Positions 47,028 through 55,609 of a DNA stretch of 64,000 bases are shown one piece after another. The position numbers and the translations under genes are program-made. The stretch covers positions 1-64,000 of the forward strand of contig NZ_RDSD01000021.1 in the NCBI RefSeq assembly GCF_003712195.1. Reading direction: 5' to 3'. The notes below the pieces were generated by a model, which was given only the letters and a program-made list of their open reading frames with translations, was not told the origin of the DNA and searched no databases. Every line of letters begins with the position of its first letter. Within the stretch, counting starts at the first letter, position 1. This stretch comes from Proteiniphilum sp. X52. GTDB taxonomy: Bacteria > Bacteroidota > Bacteroidia > Bacteroidales > Dysgonomonadaceae.

Positions 47028-47219
47028 GAAGCTGTTTTGAATTTTTTCATCCATTGTTTTTTAGCCATTTTTTGATGGATTTGGATTTTCATTGATTGAA
47101 ATGTGGCGGGCCACTTAAAAGAAATGAAAGTTCAAAGGCGCGAAAAAGGGCAAAAAACAATATGAAAGAGTGGAAAAATAAGCGTGAAATAATTACTCGT
47201 AAAATTCAAAACAGTTTCT
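47027..47219. mobile_element. MITE-like 193-bp element with 19-bp terminal inverted repeats
   Basis: AGAAGCTGTTTTGAATTTT at 47027-47045 is the inverse of 47201-47219 with one mismatch (AGAAACTGTTTTGAATTTT on the other strand). Between them are ~155 bases with no gene. Size and ends fit a non-autonomous transposable element (MITE). No clear target-site duplication was found. It begins at the last base of the porin stop codon. Confidence 0.6.
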
Positions 47220-47342
47220 CAATATGCTGAAAAAGTATAATGTAAGACGATCGGGGCAGAGATGTGTATAAACCCAATACAAAAAGATTGATAAAATAGC
47301 AAAAATATAGATTAACCTGTTTTTTAATTGGGTAGAATTGGG

Positions 47343-47350
47343 TATTTTTG
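47343..47350 (+). promoter_or_regulatory. Candidate -7 box for the OmpA/TPR lipoprotein gene
   Basis: TATTTTTG fits TAnnTTTG and would start RNA near 47357, 50 bases before the ATG. The -33 element is unclear. Confidence 0.45.
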
Positions 47351-47406
47351 TCTTTCGCGAACTCTTGGAAAATTGATCAATGCAAACAAATTAATAAATT
47401 TCACAC

Positions 47407-49107
47407 ATGAAAAGAAAATCTTCCATTTTGTCCCTTCTGCTCATTGTCGGAGTCGCCATTTTCTCGACTTCGTGCAGCAGCAAATTAAAGCCGCTCACGC
47501 AGAACAACTTCAACGTGACACCTTCCCCGCTCGAAACAGTAGGGAACCAAATCCCTGTGACCATCAATGGCACCTTCCCCGAAAAATGGTTTAACAAGAA
47601 TGCCACGGTGACCATCACCCCCATTCTGAAGTATGCCGGCGGTGAAATTGCCGGCACTCCTTACAGTTATCAGGGAGAGAATATCTCCGGTAACAGGATC
47701 ACCATTTCTCAAAACAGGGGGGGTAATTTCTCGATGAACAGCTCATTCCCTTACACCCCCGAGATGCAATCCTCAGAGCTCTACCTCAGGTTCGACGGAA
47801 GAATTAAGCACAAACGCGCGAATCTGCCTGATCTGAAAGTGGCTGACGGAGTGATCGCCACATCAGCCCTTGCCGATGTGGCAACCACCACCCCTTCCGT
47901 GGCGCCTGATGGATTTCAGCGTATCATTCAGGACGCCCAGGAAGCCAATATCATGTTCGTCATCCAGCAAGCCAATTTGCGCCAGAGTGAGTTGAACAAA
48001 CGGGATATGGCAGAATGGAAACGTCGTGTGGAAGAAGCGTTCAACGATCCCCGCCAGAAGGTGAACGTGGAGGTGTCCGCCTACGCGTCACCCGATGGAG
48101 GCCTCTCCCTTAACGAAAGACTGGCCGCTGAGCGGGAACGCAACACATCCCAATATCTGGAAAGTGAACTGGGCAGAAGGAAAATCGACACCGATGTCTA
48201 TGCGCATTACACAGCCCAGGACTGGGAAGGATTCCGTCAACTGGTTTCCGCCTCCAATCTGCAGGACAAAGAACTGATCCTGCGTGTACTGGAGATGTAT
48301 CCCGATTCCGAGACCCGCGAAAGGGAAATCAAGAATATCTCTTATGTGTTCGAGGAGCTGGCAGGCACCATCCTGCCTCAACTGCGCCGTTCACGGATCA
48401 TCGCCAATATCGAGATCATCGGCAAGTCGGATGATGAAATCATGACCGCATGGAAGCAAAACCCGAAAGAACTATCGGTGGAAGAATTATTGTACGCCTC
48501 CACGCTCACCAGCGACGAGACCCTGAAAGAGAGTATTTATCAATATGCGACTGCGAATTTCTCCAACGACTACAGGGGATGGAACAATATCGGAACCATG
48601 TTCTTTAAACGCGGGGATTATGCCAAAGCTAAACAATCATTCGATCATGCGGCGCAGGTGAATCCTTCCGCCCCGGAAGTAAATATGAACAAAGCCCTGT
48701 TGGCTATAATGGACAATGACCTGAACTCCGCCAACGAACTGTTGGGACGGTCTGCCGGTGCCGCCGGACTTGATGAGGCCATGGGGCTCCTCAACCTGTT
48801 TCAGGGGAATTACAACCAGGCTGTGGGTGCTTATGGACAAAGCAAAAGCAACAATGCAGGCTTGGCGCAATTATTGGTGAGAGACTATAACAGGGCAAAA
48901 CAAACGCTTGAGGCAGTGGAAAATCCCGACGCGACAACGGCTTACCTGCTTGCCGTGATCGCCTCCAGAACCAATAACTTCAACGAGGTGGCATCCAATC
49001 TGCGTACCGCCATCGGCAGGGACAGAAGTGTCGCCGCCAAGGCTCTGAACGATCTGGAATTCGCGAAGTATCGCGCTAACCAGGAATTTATGTCAATCGT
49101 CAGATAA
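47407..49107 (+). CDS. Lipoprotein with OmpA-like and TPR regions
   Basis: 566 residues; lipoprotein signal with Cys23 (FSTSC). After an N-terminal beta-rich part, residues about 190-335 resemble an OmpA-type peptidoglycan-associated domain (VNVEVSAYASPDGGLSLNERLAAERERN). The C-terminal third is TPR-rich (GWNNIGTMFFKRGDYAKAKQ, SFDHAAQVNPSAPEVNMNKA). This architecture is common in abundant envelope lipoproteins of Bacteroidales. Likely links the outer membrane to peptidoglycan or scaffolds a complex; not assigned. Confidence 0.85.
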   Translation: MKRKSSILSLLLIVGVAIFSTSCSSKLKPLTQNNFNVTPSPLETVGNQIPVTINGTFPEKWFNKNATVTITPILKYAGGEIAGTPYSYQGENISGNRITISQNRGGNFSMNSSFPYTPEMQSSELYLRFDGRIKHKRANLPDLKVADGVIATSALADVATTTPSVAPDGFQRIIQDAQEANIMFVIQQANLRQSELNKRDMAEWKRRVEEAFNDPRQKVNVEVSAYASPDGGLSLNERLAAERERNTSQYLESELGRRKIDTDVYAHYTAQDWEGFRQLVSASNLQDKELILRVLEMYPDSETREREIKNISYVFEELAGTILPQLRRSRIIANIEIIGKSDDEIMTAWKQNPKELSVEELLYASTLTSDETLKESIYQYATANFSNDYRGWNNIGTMFFKRGDYAKAKQSFDHAAQVNPSAPEVNMNKALLAIMDNDLNSANELLGRSAGAAGLDEAMGLLNLFQGNYNQAVGAYGQSKSNNAGLAQLLVRDYNRAKQTLEAVENPDATTAYLLAVIASRTNNFNEVASNLRTAIGRDRSVAAKALNDLEFAKYRANQEFMSIVR

Positions 49108-49160
49108 AATCCCACCACTGAAAGAATAGTTCTCATTACCCCTTACAAGGTTTATAAGAC

Positions 49161-49214
49161 AGAGAGGCCGTCTCAAAATGAAGATTGACTTCAAAGAGGC
49201 AGTCTCTCTTTTTT
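49161..49214 (+). terminator. Intrinsic terminator after the OmpA/TPR gene
   Basis: A 13-bp imperfect stem (49162-49174 with 49196-49208, wobbles allowed and one mismatch) encloses an inner hairpin (TGAAG/CTTCA) and is followed by six T. The structure and T-run fit an intrinsic terminator. Confidence 0.75.
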
Positions 49215-49257
49215 GTGAAAACCCCATTCAAATGAAATGAACGAAGCTAAAAACACC

Positions 49258-49265
49258 TAACTTTG
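49258..49265 (+). promoter_or_regulatory. Candidate -7 box for the sensor-trkH pair
   Basis: TAACTTTG followed by C fits TAnnTTTG, with transcription start predicted near 49272, 34 bases before the ATG. No -33 match is seen. Confidence 0.4.
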
Positions 49266-49305
49266 CCGAACAGTAAATGATCTCCCATCATGAAATGAAA
49301 TCAAG

Positions 49306-50079
49306 ATGATAAAATCACTCAAAATAAAGATTGTGCTCAGCCTCTCCCTGCTGATCCTTATGTTGATGGCCGCCGGCGTCATATCTATTCTGGATTTCAA
49401 AAAAATAGGAAATTCAGTAGATGTGGTGTTGAAAAACAATTACCAATCCATTGAATCAGCGAAGAAGATGCTCGATGCTGTGGAAAGGGAAGATAGTGGT
49501 ATATTGTTATGGCTGATAGGGAATAAAGATTCGGGAATCGAAACCGTTTCGTGCTCCGACTCCATAATCAGGAAAGCAATCGTGGATATAGAGGAAAACA
49601 TCACCGAAACCAACGAGGCACAGTATGCAAGGGCTATTATGGACGAGTATGAGCAATATTATTCGTCCGTAATGACAATATTGAAAGGCGGATATGATAC
49701 CGAAGAGTCCAAACTGATATACTATGGCAGAACGGATTCGCTTTTCTTCAAAACAAAAGAGGCCATTAACAGACTGATGGTGTTGAATCAAGATCAGATG
49801 TACCGGCAGTCGGCGATCGTGAAAGAGCAATCGCGCCGGGCCATGATGCCTGCCATCGTCTCTATCGCGGCCGCCATCATCTTCGCGCTATTGCTTTACT
49901 TTTTTATCGGCACTTATTTTATCCGGCCCGTCAGACAACTGATCAACAGTATAAGGGAATACTATCCGGAGAAAGGCCGATTGTCCACCGGAATAGTATC
50001 CGAGGATGAGTTTAAGAAACTGGAAGAAGAAATCAACCTGTTGATATACCGTCTGCGGCGGACTAAAAACTCAACATAA
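49306..50079 (+). CDS. Four-helix-bundle and HAMP membrane sensor without output domain
   Basis: 257 residues. Two membrane helices (about 9-28 and 177-205) flank a helical periplasmic domain like the MCP four-helix bundle (SIESAKKMLDAVEREDSG, TNEAQYARAIMDEYEQYY). A HAMP-like segment follows (YFIRPVRQLINSIREYY, DEFKKLEEEINLLIYRL) and the protein ends. There is no kinase, cyclase or MCP signalling domain. It is encoded 11 bases before trkH and so is probably cotranscribed; it may regulate the K+ transporter directly or work through an unidentified partner. Confidence 0.85.
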   Translation: MIKSLKIKIVLSLSLLILMLMAAGVISILDFKKIGNSVDVVLKNNYQSIESAKKMLDAVEREDSGILLWLIGNKDSGIETVSCSDSIIRKAIVDIEENITETNEAQYARAIMDEYEQYYSSVMTILKGGYDTEESKLIYYGRTDSLFFKTKEAINRLMVLNQDQMYRQSAIVKEQSRRAMMPAIVSIAAAIIFALLLYFFIGTYFIRPVRQLINSIREYYPEKGRLSTGIVSEDEFKKLEEEINLLIYRLRRTKNST

Positions 50080-50090
50080 GCATTAGATCA

Positions 50091-51536
50091 ATGATACGAA
50101 CAAGGGTAATCATCAAATATCTGGGTTACATACTACTGTTCAATGCTTTATTCCTGTCCATTTCGGCAGTGATTTCCTTTGCCAATGATGAGGACTCGGC
50201 GAGCGCGCTCCTTTTCAGCGCCTTGTTAACCGCGGTGTTGGGAGCTTTCCCGCAAATTTTTGTCGAAAAGATAGAAGAGATATCTTTTCACGAGGGATTG
50301 GCCATCAGTGTGATGGGTTGGATCATTACCTGTATCGTCGGCATGATCCCCTATTACATCTGGGGAGGGGAATTCAGCCTGGTGAATGCGCTTTTCGAGA
50401 GCGTCTCAGGCTATACCACAACCGGGGCAAGCATCTTGAGTGATGTGGAGGCGCTTCCGAAAGGATTGTTATTCTGGCGTTCTTCCACCACATTTATCGG
50501 GGGTGTGGGTATTATTCTTTTTGTGCTGCTGGTTCTACCGGAAAAGAAAGGGGTACAAGCCAGCTTTTATCGCTCGGAAGTATCGGACCTGTCGAAAATG
50601 AATTTCCGGGCCCGCTCCCGATATATCATCCGCATGATAGCCACCGTCTATTTCACGTTAATCGTGGTGGAGACAATCCTGTTGAAACTGCTGGGCATGC
50701 CTTTTTTCGATGCCATTTGTCATTCATTTTCCACGGTGGCGACAGCAGGTTTTTCCACGAAAAACCTGAGTATTGCCGCTTATGACAATATCTGGATAGA
50801 ACTGGTCGTGATGTTTTTCATGTTGATCAGCAGTATGCATTTCGGTCTGGTGTATGGTACCATGACGAACCGGAAGACAACTATTTTCACTTCCCGTCCC
50901 ACACGCATATATATGGTTGTCATATTCATCGGCATTCTTCTGATAACTTTTCAACTGGCACAGGAAAAAGTATATGGACTGGGGGAATCCCTTCGGTACG
51001 CGTCTTTCCAGGTGATTTCACTGGTAAGCACTACCGGTCTTTCGACTGTGGATACGGCGAAATGGCCCTTGTTCTCTATCATCCTGCTTCTGTATTATTC
51101 CATACAGTGTGGGATGGTGGGCTCTACAGCCGGCGGTATTAAATTCGACCGGATCTATCTCTTCTTCGCATCCGCGAAAAAGCAATTCAAATCGATCATT
51201 CATCCCGAAGGAATGTATGTCGTGAAAATGGATAAAAAAATCATCGATCACAACCTTGAGTTACAGGTTATGATCTTTATCGTCGCTTATCTTATCACGA
51301 TGATGACCACAATCCTGCTGCTTACAACCATGGGCATAGATGGAATGACTTCTTTGTCGGCTTCCATCGCCACCATCGGAAACGTGGGTCCGGGTTTCGG
51401 GGATGTGGGTTCATTCGGCAATTACGGCCTGCTCCCTGACGCGGCCAAATACATACTTTCAGTCAACATGTTGTTGGGACGTCTGGAAATTATGAACGTA
51501 TTCGCTCTTTTCTTATTGCTGTGCAGGAAAGATTAG
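50091..51536 (+). CDS. trkH: TrkH-family potassium uptake membrane subunit
   Basis: 481 residues. About ten membrane helices with four pore loops of the TrkH/KtrB family: SGYTTTGASIL, STVATAGFSTK, LVSTTGLSTV and ATIGNVGPGFGD, each with the conserved filter glycine. A long positively charged region between repeats is present. It imports K+ across the inner membrane, usually gated by TrkA with NAD(H)/ATP; trkA is not in this window. It follows the HAMP sensor gene by 11 bases. Confidence 0.94.
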   Translation: MIRTRVIIKYLGYILLFNALFLSISAVISFANDEDSASALLFSALLTAVLGAFPQIFVEKIEEISFHEGLAISVMGWIITCIVGMIPYYIWGGEFSLVNALFESVSGYTTTGASILSDVEALPKGLLFWRSSTTFIGGVGIILFVLLVLPEKKGVQASFYRSEVSDLSKMNFRARSRYIIRMIATVYFTLIVVETILLKLLGMPFFDAICHSFSTVATAGFSTKNLSIAAYDNIWIELVVMFFMLISSMHFGLVYGTMTNRKTTIFTSRPTRIYMVVIFIGILLITFQLAQEKVYGLGESLRYASFQVISLVSTTGLSTVDTAKWPLFSIILLLYYSIQCGMVGSTAGGIKFDRIYLFFASAKKQFKSIIHPEGMYVVKMDKKIIDHNLELQVMIFIVAYLITMMTTILLLTTMGIDGMTSLSASIATIGNVGPGFGDVGSFGNYGLLPDAAKYILSVNMLLGRLEIMNVFALFLLLCRKD

Positions 51537-51570
51537 AACCAAGAACCAAGACACAAGACACAAGACATAA
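51536..51570. repeat. Five-copy heptanucleotide tandem repeat
   Basis: Two AGAACCA units, two AGACACA and one AGACATA in direct succession, beginning at the last base of the trkH stop codon. The motif is related to the array at 44896-44965 read on the other strand (AGAACTT/GGAACTT units). Confidence 0.85.
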
Positions 51571-51671
51571 GATTCTATGAGATAGTTATTCAGCAGTTAT
51601 TCGGTAATAACGGCGTAGCCAAATCACACTCGCTCAATGAGCGAATAGCAATAAAGTTGAATAAAAAATAG

Positions 51672-51679
51672 TACCTTTG
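51672..51679 (+). promoter_or_regulatory. Candidate -7 box for tyrS
   Basis: TACCTTTG followed by C is a good TAnnTTTG match. Transcription would start near 51686, 30 bases before the ATG at 51716. Confidence 0.5.
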
Positions 51680-51715
51680 CGTACTTAAAAAATCGATATA
51701 TATAGACTTAATCAA

Positions 51716-53011
51716 ATGATGAATTTTGTGGAAGAACTCCGTTGGCGTGGCATGATACACGAAATAATGCCCGGAACGGAAGAACAGTTATTGAGAGAGC
51801 GGACAGCGGGATACCTGGGGATCGACCCCACAGCCGATTCGTTACATATCGGCCACTTGGTGGGCGTAATGATGCTGAAGCATTTTCAACGCGCAGGCCA
51901 CACTCCTATCGCACTGGTGGGCGGTGCCACCGGAATGATCGGCGATCCATCGATGAAATCGGCCGAACGTAATCTGCTGGACGAAGCGACATTGCGCCAT
52001 AACCAGGAAGCCATAAAAAAACAACTGGCGAAATTCCTCGACTTCGAAAGTGAAATCCCCAACAGAGCCATCTTGGTGAATAACTACGACTGGATGAAAG
52101 ACTATTCTTTTCTGAATTTCATCCGTGATATCGGCAAGCATCTCACCGTCAATTATATGATGGCCAAAGACTCTGTCAAGAAGAGGCTGAGCGGAGAATC
52201 GAGCGAGGGCATGTCGTTCACCGAGTTCTCTTATCAGCTGCTGCAAGGATACGACTACCTCCATCTCTACCGGGAGAAGGGATGCCGCCTCCAGTTGGGA
52301 GGTTCGGACCAGTGGGGCAATATCACTACCGGCACGGAGTTGATCCGCCGTGTAGAGGGGGGTGAGGCCTATGCATTGGTATGTCCGCTTATCACCAAGG
52401 CCGACGGGGGTAAGTTCGGCAAGACCGAGAGTGGCAATGTGTGGCTCGACCGTCGTTATACTTCACCTTATAAATTCTACCAGTTCTGGCTTAATGTAAG
52501 CGATGCCGACGCGGAAAAATATATCAAGATCTTCACTTCCCTCCCGAAGGAGGAAATAGAGGCATTGGTGGCAGCACAGCAAACAACCCCCCATCTTCGT
52601 CCATTACAAAAACGGTTGGCCGAAGAGATCACTGTGATGGTCCATTCGCGCGAAGATTATGAGATGGCTGTCAATGCTTCGGAGATACTGTTCGGCAGAT
52701 CTACTTCACAAACGCTCCGTGCCATCGATGAAGAGACCTTCTTACAGGTATTTGAAGGAGTCCCCCAATTCATTCTTTCACATGAGAAACTGGCACAAGG
52801 GATCAAAGCAGTGGATCTGCTTACCGAAGAAGCCGCTGTTTTTCCCTCTAAAGGCGAGATGCGCAAGACCGTACAGTCGGGAGGTGTGATGATCAATAAG
52901 GAGAAGTTGGAATCATTCGACGAAACTATCGATCTCTCCCACCTTATCGGTGACAGATATATTCTTGCCCAACGGGGAAAAAAGAACTACTTCCTGTTGA
53001 TTGCGGAATAG
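51716..53011 (+). CDS. tyrS: Tyrosine--tRNA ligase
   Basis: 431 residues, full length. Class I aminoacyl-tRNA synthetase: HIGH motif at 44-47 ([10 protein letters not shown]), tyrosine-binding [13 protein letters not shown], and the KMSKS-equivalent [10 protein letters not shown]-terminal S4-like RNA-binding domain is present ([16 protein letters not shown]). It charges tRNA-Tyr in the cytoplasm. The start could be either of two consecutive ATG codons at 51716. Confidence 0.98.
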   Translation: MMNFVEELRWRGMIHEIMPGTEEQLLRERTAGYLGIDPTADSLHIGHLVGVMMLKHFQRAGHTPIALVGGATGMIGDPSMKSAERNLLDEATLRHNQEAIKKQLAKFLDFESEIPNRAILVNNYDWMKDYSFLNFIRDIGKHLTVNYMMAKDSVKKRLSGESSEGMSFTEFSYQLLQGYDYLHLYREKGCRLQLGGSDQWGNITTGTELIRRVEGGEAYALVCPLITKADGGKFGKTESGNVWLDRRYTSPYKFYQFWLNVSDADAEKYIKIFTSLPKEEIEALVAAQQTTPHLRPLQKRLAEEITVMVHSREDYEMAVNASEILFGRSTSQTLRAIDEETFLQVFEGVPQFILSHEKLAQGIKAVDLLTEEAAVFPSKGEMRKTVQSGGVMINKEKLESFDETIDLSHLIGDRYILAQRGKKNYFLLIAE

Positions 53012-53123
53012 TGCCGGTGTGCGGGTTCTCTGAAAGGTGAGTCGTTGAAGGCAAGGTGATTTAGAGAAAACGTTCTCTATAAACCGACAAAGTGATTACC
53101 GATTCAATTGAAAAATAGCCGGA

Positions 53124-53147
53124 ATTATTTGGAACGTTCCAAATAAT
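53124..53147. promoter_or_regulatory. 24-bp perfect palindrome over the tRNA-Gln promoter
   Basis: Bases 53124-53135 (ATTATTTGGAAC) and 53136-53147 (GTTCCAAATAAT) are exact reverse complements with no spacer. The -33 TTTG of the downstream promoter lies inside the left half. A dimeric regulator bound here would cover the sigma-factor site. The core GGAACGTTCC superficially recalls SOS-type half sites (GAAC-GTTC). Confidence 0.75.
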
Positions 53148-53159
53148 ATACTACTTTTG
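53128..53159 (+). promoter_or_regulatory. Promoter of tRNA-Gln
   Basis: TTTG at 53128-53131, a 20-base spacer and TACTTTTG at 53152-53159 give a textbook Bacteroidetes -33/-7 promoter. Transcription would start near 53166, about 22 bases before the tRNA. Confidence 0.8.
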
Positions 53160-53160
53160 C

Positions 53161-53180
53161 ACTGCTTTTCACGAAGCAGT
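53161..53180. repeat. Short inverted repeat in the tRNA-Gln leader
   Basis: ACTGCTT (53161-53167) and AAGCAGT (53174-53180) form a perfect 7-bp stem with a 6-base loop, spanning the predicted transcription start and ending 7 bases before the tRNA. It may help 5' processing or be chance. Confidence 0.45.
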
Positions 53181-53187
53181 TAAGGAT

Positions 53188-53258
53188 TGTCCCATGGTGT
53201 AATGGTAGCACATCTGATTTTGGTTCAGCCAGTCTAGGTTCGAATCCTGGTGGGACAA
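53188..53258 (+). tRNA. tRNA-Gln (anticodon UUG)
   Basis: The 71-base sequence folds as a cloverleaf: acceptor TGTCCCA/TGGGACA, D stem GTGT/GCAC, T arm CTAGG-TTCGAAT-CCTGG, and an anticodon loop TTTTGGT with anticodon TTG, decoding CAA. The outer pair of the anticodon stem is a T-C mismatch. The next bases after discriminator A are CA, so a full CCA end is not encoded. Confidence 0.93.
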
Positions 53259-53392
53259 CAATCCGGAACAATGACAAAACCTTGGTGGATGCCAATATAG
53301 TATAAAATCACAGAGACTTAAAAACATTACTTTTCCCTTCTAGCTCTTTTCAGACATTTCTGGAAAGTGCGATATATTAATTCAATAAAAGA

Positions 53393-54922
53393 GTGGATGC
53401 TGCCAACAGGGTCATAAAAAATACCGGTTTCCTGTATGCCAAGATGGGGATAACCATGTTTGTGTCACTCTATACCACACGGTTATTACTCAGTTCATTG
53501 GGAGCTTCCGACTTCGGTATTTTTAATGTGGTGGGTGGTGCCATTGCCATGTTGGGTTTTTTGAATGCGGCCATGGCCGGCGCGACCCAACGCTTCATGA
53601 GCATTGCCGAAGGAGAAGGCAAGCCGGAGAAAAAGAAAATTATTTTCAATCTCAGCGTGGTATTGCATGTGCTTATTGCCATTCTACTTGGAATAATACT
53701 ACTGATAGCAGGCTACTTTTTCTTCAATGGCATCTTAAATATTCCCGACGACAGGGTGTTTGCTGCCAAGGTAGTGTATGCCAGTATGGTTGTCAGCACA
53801 ATGTTTACCGTGATGACCGTTCCCTATGAGGCCGTGCTGAACTCTCATGAGAACATGCTCTATTATGCCATCATAGGTGTCATAGAATCCTTTTTAAAGC
53901 TGGCGGTGGCTTTTGTCGTAGTGTATGCCCTCCAGGACAAGCTGATCGTATACGGTGTGTTGATGACGGTAATTTCGCTGCTGATCATGGCGGTCATGTG
54001 CATCTACTGTCACCGAAACTATGAGGAATGCACCATTGCGCCCCAACGCTATTGGGACAGGTTTCTCATGAGACAAATGACCCGATTTGCCGGGTGGAAT
54101 CTGTTGAACAATGCCAGCAGGATGATTTCGCAATACGGGCTAAGTGTTGTGTTAAACAATTTTTTCGGGGCCATTCTTAATGCAGCGCAAGGTATTGCCA
54201 ATCAGATATCCGGTCAGTTGATGGCCTTTTCCAACACGATGATAAAGGCAGTCTCCCCTGCCATTGCAAAAAGCGAGGGTGCGGGAGAGAGAGATAAAAT
54301 GCTGAATGCGTCGTTGCTATCTGCCAAATACGGTTATTTATTATTCGCCATTTTCGCCGTGCCCTTTTTATTGGAGACCCCCTATATCCTCGATATATGG
54401 CTGGAGGAAGTTCCTGATTGGGCTGTGCTGTTTGTCAGGCTACAATTAATTCTTTTATTGGTCGAGCAGCTAACGCTCATGGTTGGCAGATCCGTGGAGG
54501 TGCAAGGAGACATAAAAGTTTATTTCGCGTTGCAATCGTTCCTGAATATATTGCCCATTGTCTTAACATATCTGTTTTTCTCTCTTGGTTTTCCACCGTA
54601 CTACTTATATGTTATCTGGATTTTGGTAGGAGGCGTCATAAGTGGCGGCGTTTGCGTTTATTTTGCGAAGCTGAAATGCGGGCTTAAGATTTCCGATTTC
54701 ATGCATAAGGTGTTCTATCCCTCTGTGATTCCCACCATAGGCATGTTGATGACAGGAGCCACACTTGTTTATTGGTTGCAAGAATCCTTTCCCCGTTTAC
54801 TGTTTGTCACCGGAATGACCACCATTTCATTTGTCATTATAGTATATGTCACCATGGCACAAGAAGAGAAATCGATGATTGTCAACCTGATCAAGCTCTT
54901 AAAGAAAAGAATATTCAAATAG
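53393..54922 (+). CDS. MATE/Wzx-like polysaccharide flippase or lipopolysaccharide biosynthesis protein
   Basis: 509 residues from a GTG start (no in-frame ATG upstream). About twelve to fourteen membrane helices; the N-terminus RVIKNTGFLYAKMGITMFVS followed by LYTTRLLLSSLGASDFGIFN is typical of flippases in the oligosaccharide exporter family. It stands alone downstream of tRNA-Gln, far from the main capsule locus, and could export a different glycan. It converges with the T2SS-like operon. Confidence 0.85.
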   Translation: MDAANRVIKNTGFLYAKMGITMFVSLYTTRLLLSSLGASDFGIFNVVGGAIAMLGFLNAAMAGATQRFMSIAEGEGKPEKKKIIFNLSVVLHVLIAILLGIILLIAGYFFFNGILNIPDDRVFAAKVVYASMVVSTMFTVMTVPYEAVLNSHENMLYYAIIGVIESFLKLAVAFVVVYALQDKLIVYGVLMTVISLLIMAVMCIYCHRNYEECTIAPQRYWDRFLMRQMTRFAGWNLLNNASRMISQYGLSVVLNNFFGAILNAAQGIANQISGQLMAFSNTMIKAVSPAIAKSEGAGERDKMLNASLLSAKYGYLLFAIFAVPFLLETPYILDIWLEEVPDWAVLFVRLQLILLLVEQLTLMVGRSVEVQGDIKVYFALQSFLNILPIVLTYLFFSLGFPPYYLYVIWILVGGVISGGVCVYFAKLKCGLKISDFMHKVFYPSVIPTIGMLMTGATLVYWLQESFPRLLFVTGMTTISFVIIVYVTMAQEEKSMIVNLIKLLKKRIFK

Positions 54923-55123
54923 GGAAATGCCCCGCGAACAAATCCTTCCCATCGGCAAACGGTATTGCGTTTCTTCGAAGATTTGGCTTATCGTATCATA
55001 GAGTTTGTTTGTATTGTCCGGTACAGTTGATATTTTGATATGATTATTTTATTTCGGTATATTCGCAATGTAGCAAAAGATCAACTTGTAATTCAGGCTT
55101 TTATATTATAAAGCGAGAATCAA

Positions 55124-55609
55124 TTACTCCTCAATTTGTCTGATCGACAACGACATCTCCACTTTTCTGTCTTTCATCTTCTTTTCATCATATTCATATT
55201 GAATGGTTGATATTTTAACTGATGGTATGTTGTCTTCGCAGTATTTCAGGGTTTTCACCAGGTCGACATAATTCCCCGATAAGATCAAGATAGCCGCATA
55301 TAGCTTATAATCTCCCTCCATATCCAACAGTGCGGGCTCATACTGTTTTACCGAGACATTGTTCCCTTCACATGCCCGGCTGATCAATTCAACCAACCGT
55401 CCATTGCTGACAAGGTTTTGATTATGCACCGGCGCCGGTGTTGACACCGGTTTTTCCGACGCGGCCTGTTCCAGTTGTTCTTCCAGAGTCTGGATGTGTT
55501 TGTAATCTTTATGCAATTGGATGGTTTTGGAAAATGTACTTTTCCCCAGTATGATGGGCAAAAGTATGATCAATGCCGCCACCTTGATTATTCCGATGTA
55601 GTATTTCAT
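55124..55609 (-). CDS. GspM/PilO-like inner-membrane protein
   Basis: 161 residues. One N-terminal membrane helix (about 5-24), a coiled coil (LHKDYKHIQTLEEQLEQAA), then a small alpha/beta domain (LYAAILILSGNYVDLVKTLKYCED) like the ferredoxin-like periplasmic domain of GspM or PilO. It is the last gene of the operon and overlaps the GspL/PilN-like gene by 4 bases. It would bridge the GspL-like protein to the secretin. The call depends on operon order as much as on sequence. Confidence 0.7.
   Translation of the reverse strand: MKYYIGIIKVAALIILLPIILGKSTFSKTIQLHKDYKHIQTLEEQLEQAASEKPVSTPAPVHNQNLVSNGRLVELISRACEGNNVSVKQYEPALLDMEGDYKLYAAILILSGNYVDLVKTLKYCEDNIPSVKISTIQYEYDEKKMKDRKVEMSLSIRQIEE

Noticed and set aside
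53062-53079. Hairpin after tyrS as an intrinsic terminator
   Set aside because: A 7-bp stem with a 4-base loop is present but no T-run follows, so termination is not supported.
53188-53392. tRNA-Gln as an integration site for a genomic island carrying the flippase
   Set aside because: No second copy of the tRNA 3' end, integrase gene or flanking direct repeat was found in the window.
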